Below, piece by piece: positions 1 through 5,900 of a DNA stretch of 6,551 nucleotides (within the stretch, counting starts at the first letter, position 1; each line of letters opens with the position of its first letter). The DNA comes from Treponema sp. GTDB lineage: Bacteria; Spirochaetota; Spirochaetia; Treponematales; Breznakiellaceae. A program made the position numbers and the translations under genes. A model generated the notes under the pieces. The model made no database searches, was not told the DNA's origin, and worked only from the letters and a program-made list of their open reading frames with translations. The stretch is from assembly GCA_031280065.1 (NCBI GenBank), contig JAITHH010000022.1, positions 1 to 6,551 on the forward strand, written 5' to 3'.

Positions 1-65
1 TATCCTCCGCCGACCGGCTTCCCCATGGGTTACTCTTTATGGTGGTGAATACCCTGTTGCGGTAT

Positions 66-85
66 CCCCCCCCCCCCCCCCCCCC
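66..85. repeat. Homopolymer tract of 20 C (poly-G on the minus strand)
   Basis: Bases 66 to 85 are all C, flanked by T at 65 and A at 86. Runs this long are very unlikely by chance even in GC-rich DNA and are prone to slipped-strand length change. Shorter poly-G/C tracts upstream of genes or in coding sequence act as phase-variation switches in several bacteria, including Treponema pallidum. Here the tract lies 239 bases upstream of the first start codon and about 110 bases upstream of the candidate -10, so it is not the spacer of that promoter. It could act on an upstream or divergent gene, or its length could be a sequencing or assembly artefact. Confidence 0.95.
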
Positions 86-109
86 AGCCCGGCCTGGAGG
101 GAAGATTTT

Positions 110-132
110 CAGCGGTTCCGAACCGCTGTTTT
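110..132 (+). terminator. Possible intrinsic terminator of an upstream gene
   Basis: CAGCGGTTC (110-118) and GAACCGCTG (120-128) are perfect inverted repeats around a single C. As RNA this gives an 8-bp stem with a 3-base loop, followed at once by TTTT (129-132) and then C. The strong stem and T run fit a rho-independent terminator for something transcribed rightward from before the window. The T run is short, and no T run follows in the minus direction. A perfect odd-length dyad is also the form of a dimeric regulator's operator, so that reading remains open. Confidence 0.4.
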
Positions 133-194
133 CGGGAACTGTACCGGTTTCTTGCCGCGGGTTTACCGGGATGTAACCAATGAGGCAAATACGG

Positions 195-203
195 TATTAT
201 ACT
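195..203 (+). promoter_or_regulatory. Candidate -10 region for the efflux operon
   Basis: TATTAT (195-200) and the overlapping TATACT (198-203) resemble the sigma70 -10 hexamer in an otherwise GC-rich leader. A start site near 207-210 would give a leader of about 115 bases containing both downstream hairpins. No good -35 is seen: TGTAAC (172-177) is at 17-base spacing but matches the consensus poorly, and there is no TGn extension. The complement reads TATAAT (201 to 196), so the patch could equally serve a leftward promoter. Confidence 0.3.
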
Positions 204-217
204 TAACACATGGTATC

Positions 218-235
218 AAGCGGCAGGGGCCGCTT
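218..235 (+). repeat. 7-bp inverted repeat in the leader
   Basis: AAGCGGC (218-224) and GCCGCTT (229-235) are perfect complements around the loop AGGG. AAA follows rather than a T run, so this is not an intrinsic terminator in the + direction. If the candidate -10 is real, the hairpin lies within the first 30 or so bases of the transcript, where it could stabilise the 5' end. Its function is unknown. Confidence 0.5.
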
Positions 236-268
236 AAAGGCCGCGCTTGGGCGGGCCTATCATACCGG

Positions 269-309
269 TTGACCGGAGATTCGGCGGAACAAGGCGCTTC
301 TCCGGTCAA
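269..309 (+). repeat. Perfect 11-bp inverted repeat just upstream of the first ribosome binding site
   Basis: TTGACCGGAGA (269-279) pairs perfectly with TCTCCGGTCAA (299-309) across a 19-base loop (280-298), and a G-T pair at 268/310 can extend it. The right arm ends four bases before the AAGGAG at 314-319, leaving the ribosome binding site single-stranded. An 11-bp perfect match with this spacing is unlikely to be chance. It may be an mRNA-stabilising or regulatory leader hairpin, or two half-sites for a DNA-binding regulator. No T run follows, so it is not a simple terminator, and no known riboswitch class is recognised. Confidence 0.6.
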
Positions 310-324
310 TAACAAGGAGTCTAT

Positions 325-1890
325 ATGATCCCAATCAGAGACGGATGCTTCGGCATGGCCCGGCGGAGCCTTTGGCCGCCATTTCCAGCGTTAACGCCCC
401 TCGCGGCGCTCTTGGCGCTCTTGACCCTGGGGGGGCTTCCCCTTTCCGGGCAGGAAGGCGGCGGCGCGGCAAGCGAACCTATGGTTCTCGAACCTACGGT
501 TCTCGAACCTATGGTTCTCGAACCTACGGTTCGACGGATTTCCCCGGATGAAGCGGTGAGCCTGGCTATCCAAAGCAACCTCAGCCTGGAAGTCAGCCGC
601 GTAGGGGTGGAAACCAAGAAACGCAAATCAGACCTCTCGTGGAACCAGTTCATCCCCAGCGTGGAAGTGCGCGGCAGCCTGGTACTGGATAACGAGAAAG
701 GCACGGTGGCGGGGACGCAGCCGGTGGATCTTGCGATACTCGGCAGTCAGATAGGTATGACGATTCCGCCGGACACCATATACGGCGTGGTTCCCTATTC
801 GGTGGAAGCCCCCCAGTGGCACATCGCCGGTTCCCTCAATGTGTCCTTGACCCTCAGCGTGGCGATGTTCGCAAACATCCGCCGCCTGCGGCTGGAATAC
901 GAGAACGGGCTCCTGGGCTACGAGAAGGCCAAGGCCCAGATCGAGCGGGACATACGCAAAGACTACTATAATATGCTCCTGATTCAGGAGAACATCGCCC
1001 TGCTGCGGGAGAACTACGAAGCCGCGGGCAGGCGGGTGGAAACCGCCCGGGCCAATTACCGCGCCGGACTCGCGCCGGAGCTGACCCTGCTCCAGGCCCA
1101 GGTGTCCCAGGAGAACCTCAAGCCCAACATGGATCAGGCGGAAAACGGCCTCAAACTCTCCATGGCCCGCTTCGCCATGAACCTCGGCCTGCCCTACAAC
1201 ACCCCGTTTGAACTCATCCCCCTGGAGGGCGGAGTTTCCTTCATCCCCCTGGACATGGCGGCGCTGATCTCCCAGGCCGCGTCGGGCAAGCCCGACATTC
1301 AGGAACTGCGGCAGAACATCCTGCTGCTGGAAATCGCCCGGAAAGCGCAGTTCTACAGCGTCTTTACCCCCTATCTGAATCTCGGCTGGAGCGCCGGGGC
1401 GAATTTCACCCGGGACCCCTGGAAGGACGATTGGGGGAATAAGGACAACTGGGCCAAGAACGGCTCCCTTACTCTGACCCTGGGGATGCGGCTCCACAGC
1501 CTGCTCCCCTGGAGCCCGGATTTCCAGAGCGTCAAAGACATTGACGACAACCGCCGGACGCTGAACATCAACCTGTCCCAGTCGATCCGGGGCACGGAGA
1601 TCGAGATCTACAATACCGTGCTCTCCCTGGAGAAGACCCAGATCACGGCGGAAGCCCAGGCCCGGACTATCGACCTCGCGGAACGCTCCTACCGGCTCAC
1701 CGAAGAGGCGTACCGGGCGGGCCTGCAAGACCTGCTGGAGGTGCAGAACGCCGAACTCTCTTTAAGGCAGGCCAGGGTTCAGATGCTTGAACAGCAGTTC
1801 AACTACCTGAACGGACTCATCGATCTTGAATACGCTATCGGCGCGCCTTTTGGAACCCTTTCCGGAGCCGCCGCAACCAGGAGTGAGTGA
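325..1890 (+). CDS. TolC-family outer membrane efflux channel protein
   Basis: This 521-residue protein is the outer membrane exit duct of the efflux pump. An N-terminal basic then hydrophobic stretch (residues about 13-42, ending LPLSGQ) is a Sec signal peptide. The outer membrane efflux (OEP) domain follows in two copies: DEAVSLAIQSN at 74, then a coiled-coil helix with YRAGLAPELTLLQAQ (245-259), and a second helix with YRAGLQDLLEVQNAE (463-477) ending in LIDLEYAIG. The paired YRAGL motifs mark the two structural repeats of TolC, a trimer with four strands and four long helices per subunit. The length is slightly above the family's usual 430-500 because of a Pro-rich N-terminus. Residues 51-70 are a pentapeptide repeat (EPMVL/EPTVL) between signal peptide and domain. 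The start at 325 has AAGGAG five bases upstream; Met-11 (355) lacks a good site. It is first in the operon, and the stop overlaps the adaptor start. The substrate is unknown. Confidence 0.93.
   Translation: MIPIRDGCFGMARRSLWPPFPALTPLAALLALLTLGGLPLSGQEGGGAASEPMVLEPTVLEPMVLEPTVRRISPDEAVSLAIQSNLSLEVSRVGVETKKRKSDLSWNQFIPSVEVRGSLVLDNEKGTVAGTQPVDLAILGSQIGMTIPPDTIYGVVPYSVEAPQWHIAGSLNVSLTLSVAMFANIRRLRLEYENGLLGYEKAKAQIERDIRKDYYNMLLIQENIALLRENYEAAGRRVETARANYRAGLAPELTLLQAQVSQENLKPNMDQAENGLKLSMARFAMNLGLPYNTPFELIPLEGGVSFIPLDMAALISQAASGKPDIQELRQNILLLEIARKAQFYSVFTPYLNLGWSAGANFTRDPWKDDWGNKDNWAKNGSLTLTLGMRLHSLLPWSPDFQSVKDIDDNRRTLNINLSQSIRGTEIEIYNTVLSLEKTQITAEAQARTIDLAERSYRLTEEAYRAGLQDLLEVQNAELSLRQARVQMLEQQFNYLNGLIDLEYAIGAPFGTLSGAAATRSE
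475..531 (+). repeat. 15-bp in-frame tandem repeat, four units, with dyad symmetry
   Basis: The unit GAACCTAYGGTTCTC occurs at 475-489, 490-504, 505-519 and as 12 bases at 520-531. Y alternates T, C, T, C, so the array is also two copies of a 30-bp unit. Each unit contains GAACC-TAY-GGTTC, and each junction reads GGTTC-TC-GAACC, so it is palindromic throughout. It encodes EPMVL, EPTVL, EPMVL, EPTVR (residues 51-70) in the linker between signal peptide and channel domain. Gain or loss of units keeps the reading frame. Confidence 0.95.
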
Positions 1891-1892
1891 TG
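1879..1892 (+). promoter_or_regulatory. Ribosome binding site and TGATG junction setting the adaptor start
   Basis: AGGAG (1879-1883) lies six bases before the ATG at 1890-1892 but only three before an in-frame GTG at 1887-1889. The spacing favours the ATG. The channel gene stops with TGA at 1888-1890, so stop and start share one base (TGATG), an arrangement typical of translational coupling. Confidence 0.8.
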
Positions 1893-2909
1893 AATACACC
1901 ATATAAGCGGGCTTCGTCCCCGCAGGCTTCGTCCCTGCGGGACGGGTCAAAAGCGGCGCTGATCATAAGCCTTATCCTTGTAGCCGCCCTTTTCGGGAGC
2001 TGCGGACGGATCAAATCCCTAACCGGCGGGGACAAAGCCGCGCCCGGAGGCCCCGGCGCTGCCGACGCAGCCTCAGAAGTCCCGGTCTTCGCGGTGAATA
2101 CCACCGCCGCCGTCAAAGGCCAGATACGGGATTACCTGGCCCTGGCCGGGGACATCGTGTCAGGCTCCACCGTGGACGCCTATTCCGATGTGGCGGGGAA
2201 AGTCAGCCGGCTCTACGTTTCCGTAGGAAGCCGGGTGAGCAAGGGCGCGCCCATCGCCGAAGTTGACCCCTCCCGTCCGGGCATGAACTACGTGCCCGGC
2301 GTGGCAACGGCCCCCATATCGGGCACCGTGGTGAGTCTCCCCGCCCAGATGGGCATGACGATCAGCCAGGCGGTGCCCATAGCCCGGATATCCGGGGGCA
2401 ACGCCCTGGAGATACGGCTTTACGTGGCGGAGCGCTTCATATCCAAGATGGCCCTCCGCCTCCCCTGCGAGATCGTCCTGGATGCCTATCCCGGTGAGAT
2501 ATTCCGGGGCAGCGTTACCGAGGTGTCTCCGGTCGTAGATCCCGCCTCCCGCACCATGGAAGTGCGGCTCAACGTGGACAACCCCGGCTCCCGGCTCAAA
2601 GCGGGTATGTTCGCCAAAGTGCGGATCATCACCGAACGGAAGAACAACATCGTAAAGATTCCCGCAGCCGCCATAATTCAGCGCTTTGGGGAGACCTATG
2701 TCTTCACCGCCGCGCCGGATCCGGCGAATCCCGGCGTTACGGTGGCCCGGAAGCAGATCATCACCCCTGGAATTCTGGTTGACGGGGTGCTGGAAGTACA
2801 GAGCGGGCTCGCGCCGGACGAGGAGATCGTTGTCCGGGGCCAGAGCCTTTTGGAGGACGGGGCCCGGATCAACATCGTTGACCGCGTTCCGCCCCTCTCA
2901 GCGAATTAG
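1890..2909 (+). CDS. RND efflux periplasmic adaptor lipoprotein, hairpin-less (BesA-like) type
   Basis: This 339-residue adaptor (membrane fusion protein) bridges the inner membrane pump and the TolC-like channel. A hydrophobic segment (22-37) ends in LFGSC, a relaxed lipobox of spirochaetal style with Cys-38 as the likely lipidated residue. A Gly/Ala-rich linker follows. The first lipoyl half is at 97-126 (VAGKVSRLYVSVGSRVSKG...), the second at 141-168 (APISGTVVSLPAQMGMTISQ). A beta-barrel spans about 170-248 (VDPASRTMEVRLNVDNP, LKAGMFAKVRI), and a membrane-proximal domain runs to the end. The lipoyl halves are joined by only about 14 residues (127-140), so the alpha-helical hairpin of AcrA or MexA is absent, as described for Borrelia BesA. 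A 15-bp tandem repeat lies in the codons before the hydrophobic segment. The start is chosen by ribosome-binding-site spacing. The role is confident, the substrate unknown, and no gene symbol is assigned. Confidence 0.93.
   Translation: MNTPYKRASSPQASSLRDGSKAALIISLILVAALFGSCGRIKSLTGGDKAAPGGPGAADAASEVPVFAVNTTAAVKGQIRDYLALAGDIVSGSTVDAYSDVAGKVSRLYVSVGSRVSKGAPIAEVDPSRPGMNYVPGVATAPISGTVVSLPAQMGMTISQAVPIARISGGNALEIRLYVAERFISKMALRLPCEIVLDAYPGEIFRGSVTEVSPVVDPASRTMEVRLNVDNPGSRLKAGMFAKVRIITERKNNIVKIPAAAIIQRFGETYVFTAAPDPANPGVTVARKQIITPGILVDGVLEVQSGLAPDEEIVVRGQSLLEDGARINIVDRVPPLSAN
1910..1944 (+). repeat. 15-bp tandem duplication and hairpin at the adaptor N-terminus
   Basis: GGCTTCGTCCCCGCA (1910-1924) is followed directly by GGCTTCGTCCCTGCG (1925-1939), differing at two positions. 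Inside lie CCCGCAGG/CCTGCGGG (1919-1926 and 1934-1941, 8-bp arms, 7-base loop) and the alternative CGTCCC-TGC-GGGACG (1930-1944). The repeat encodes ASSPQ-ASSLR, ahead of the hydrophobic part of the signal sequence. It begins about 20 bases after the start codon, so the hairpin could influence early translation. Confidence 0.85.
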
Positions 2910-2918
2910 GAGTTAGCC

Positions 2919-5900
2919 ATGAGTTTTACCAAAACCGTTGTTTCCCGGCCCACCACGATCTTTATCATCTTCGCCCTGCTCATCGGGCTGGGGGTCTTCG
3001 CCTTTATCAACCTGCCCATCGATCTGCTGCCGGAGATCAATCCGCCCTACCTGGTAGTGGTCACCACCTACCCAGGCGCGGGCCCCGAAGAGGTGGAGCG
3101 CTCGATCACCCGTCCCCTGGAAGCGGCCCTCTCCGGCGTTTCCAGCCTGGAAACGGTAACATCCACGTCCAGCAAGGGCTCCGGCATGGTGATCATGGAA
3201 TTCACCTACGGCACCGACCTCGCGGACGCATCCAACTCGGTCCGGGACGCCCTGGAACGGACGCGGAACTATATGCCCACCGGCGCGGACTCCCCGATGA
3301 TCTTCAAGTTCGATCCCTCCATGCTCCCCATCATGAGCCTCATGATCACGGGGAACCGCTCCCCGGAAGAGCTGCGGGAGATGGCGGCGAATACCATCGT
3401 CCCCCGTCTCGAACAGACCCCGGGCGTGGCGACCGCGTCAATCAGCGGAGGCCGGCAGAAGATCATCAAGGTGGAAATTCCCCAGTCCCGGCTTGAGGCC
3501 TACGGCCTCACGGTTACGAGCCTCCAGCAGATGCTCTCCAGCCAGAATATGCAGGTGGCAGCCGGCTCCATCACGGAGAACGGCCTTTCCTACATTCTGA
3601 CCACCATGGGCGAATACAACTCCCTGGATCAGATACGGAACACGGTGATTTCCTACAAGGGCGGCGGCATGGGCTCCGCAGGCCAGGCGGAATTGCCCCG
3701 GCAGGTGTACCTGCGGGACATCGCCGACGTGTATGAGGGCTACCGGGATGAGACCAGCACGGTCTACGTCAACGGTCAGTCTGCGGTGATGATGCAGGTG
3801 CAGAAACAGAGCGGCAAAAACTCCGTGCAGACCGCCAAAGCCCTCCGGGCCCGGCTGATCCGCATCGCCAAGGAGATTCCCCAGGATGTCAAGATCACCG
3901 AAATCAGTAATACCACGGATCAGATCGAAAATTCGATCAACCAGGTGGGTTCCACCGCGTTTTCCGGGGCGCTCCTGGCGGTCGTTGTCCTTTTCTTGTT
4001 CCTCCGCTCAGGAAAACCCACGCTGATCATCGCCATCAGCATCCCCGTGTCGATCATCATCACGCTTATGCTGATGTACTTCGCCAAGCTCACCCTCAAC
4101 CTGATGACCCTGGCGGGTCTGATCCTGGGGGTAGGGATGCTCGTGGATAACTCCGTCGTCATCCTGGAGAACATCTACCACTACCGGGAGAAGGGGGCCA
4201 AGCTGGCCACCGCCTCGGTGCTGGGTACCCAGGAAATGATCGTGGCAATCGTGGCCTCCACCCTGACCACGATCTGCGTGTTCGCCCCCCTGGTCATGTT
4301 CCAGGGGCTCCTGGAAATGGCCGGCGAGATGTTCGCGGGCTTGGCCTTTACCATCGTCATCTCCCTGACCTCATCCCTCCTGGTGGCGATGTTCCTGGTG
4401 CCCGTGCTGTCCAGCCACTACTTCCCCCTGGTAACGCGCAAACAGAAGCCCCTCAAGGGTCCCTTAGCCGCCATCGACCGGGGCTTTGAGCGCTTCTTCG
4501 CGGCTCTGGACACCGCATACCGGGGGGCGGTCCGCCGGGTGCTGCGCCACAAGATCATTACCATCGTCGTGCTCCTGGGGCTCCTGGCAGGAAGTATCCG
4601 GCTGATCTTTGTGATCGGCTGGGTCTTCATGCCTGCCCAAGAGGCGGATAATGTGAGCATCAATGTAACGATGCCCCTGGGAACCCCCTTGCAGGAGACC
4701 GAGGCCACGCTCAGGCAGCTTGAAGATATCGCAAAGCGGGAAGTCCAGGGCTACGAGCGGCTTACCCTTAACGCGGGCAGCGGGGGCGGTATATTCGGCG
4801 GGAGCGGCGGCAGCAATACCGGTTCCCTCAGAATCAACCTGCCGGAATACGAGAAACGTATCGATAACGCCGATGACATTAAGGGGAAGATGCGGGCGCA
4901 CTTCAATAAATTCCCCGGCGTCTTCATCTCCTTCGGCGGAGGCGGCGGCATGATGATGGGAAGCGGCAACCCCGTTGACATCAAAATCCGCACTGACGAC
5001 CTGGTAAAGGGCAAGGCCCTGGGCGAGCGGATTGCGGATATCTTAAAAGAAAATATCGAGGAAATCACCGAACCCCGGGTAGACCTCCAGGACGGCCTGC
5101 CCCAGATCGAGATCGAGCTTGACCGGGACCGGCTCTACGCCCTGGGACTCAACACCTACACCATCGGCAACGAGATCAAAGCAGCGGTGGACGGCGTTAC
5201 CGCCACCCGCTACAAGGACGGCAACAACAACTACGACGTGGTGCTGATCCTCTCGGAGGCTGACCGGAGCGCCCGGCCCGCCCTGGATCATATCTTCGTC
5301 AACAGCCAGATGGCGGGCCGGGTTCCCCTCTCCAACTTCGCCAATTATAAGGAAGGGACCGGGCCGATGACCATCAACCGCGAAAATCAGAGCCGCATCA
5401 TCCACGTAACCTCCGGGGTCAGGCCCGGAACCAAGCTCAACCAACTGGAGGACAAGGTGCGGAACCTTATCACCGCCCAAATCCCCGCGGAGGATGACGT
5501 GATCATCGAATTCGCCGGGGACAATGCGGAAATGATGACCATGATGAAGAATTTCATGCTGATCCTCATCGTGGCCATCGGCCTGGTGTTCGGGGTCATG
5601 GCCAGCCTCTTTGAGTCCTTCCGGGACCCCTTTATCATCATCTTTACCATTCCCCTGTCCCTGATCGGTATTGTGGCGATCTACTTCATCACCAACGAGC
5701 CCTTTAACGTACTGACCGTGGTAGGACTCCTGGTACTGGTGGGGGTCATCGTCAACAACGGGATCGTCCTGGTGGACTACACGAACCTGCTCCGCAAGCG
5801 GGGGCTGCCCCTGGTGGAAGCCTGCGTTGAGGCGGCGGGGAGCCGGCTGCGCCCCATCCTGATGACGACGCTGACCACGATTCTGGGCCTGGTGCCCATG

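Larger units (their letters stand above)
1..324. other. Upstream intergenic/leader region of the efflux operon
   Basis: This stretch has no confident gene. In order it holds a 20-base C run, a perfect dyad followed by TTTT, a -10-like AT-rich patch, a 7-bp hairpin, a perfect 11-bp inverted repeat and the ribosome binding site of the first gene. Frame 2 is open from base 2 to a TGA at 326-328, but it has no ATG or GTG start in the window. By hand count only about 46 of its 80 codons after the C run end in G or C, while a sample of 20 codons in the downstream gene (901-960) has 18. I therefore treat the region as non-coding, although the 3' end of an upstream gene cannot be excluded. A minus-strand ATG at 26-24 could begin a divergent gene (reading MGKPVGGG before the edge), but too little of it is visible to call. 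Confidence 0.6.

Noticed and set aside
1..324. A TetR- or MarR-type regulator gene end upstream of the operon
   Set aside because: Such regulators often sit here, but none of the translated frames shows a recognisable regulator motif in the visible part, so no call is made.
355..357. Met-11 as the start of the channel protein
   Set aside because: It would give a tidy signal peptide, but there is no good Shine-Dalgarno sequence before it, while the ATG at 325 has AAGGAG at five bases.
475..531. CRISPR-like array
   Set aside because: The units are contiguous 15-mers without unique spacers and lie in frame within a protein-coding gene.
391..704. Repeat-bearing minus-strand frames and a short + frame (345-551) over the 15-bp array
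   Set aside because: The array has no stops in several frames and a period divisible by three, so it yields repetitive peptides in all of them. Only the channel frame continues into a recognisable protein domain.
628..1728. A 366-codon open frame on the minus strand inside the channel gene
   Set aside because: It lies wholly opposite a well-supported TolC-family gene, its translation has no recognisable domain, and long antisense frames are expected where third positions are G/C-rich.
1887..1889. GTG as the adaptor start codon
   Set aside because: It is only three bases from the AGGAG, too close for normal initiation, and the adjacent ATG at 1890 has ideal spacing and forms the TGATG junction.
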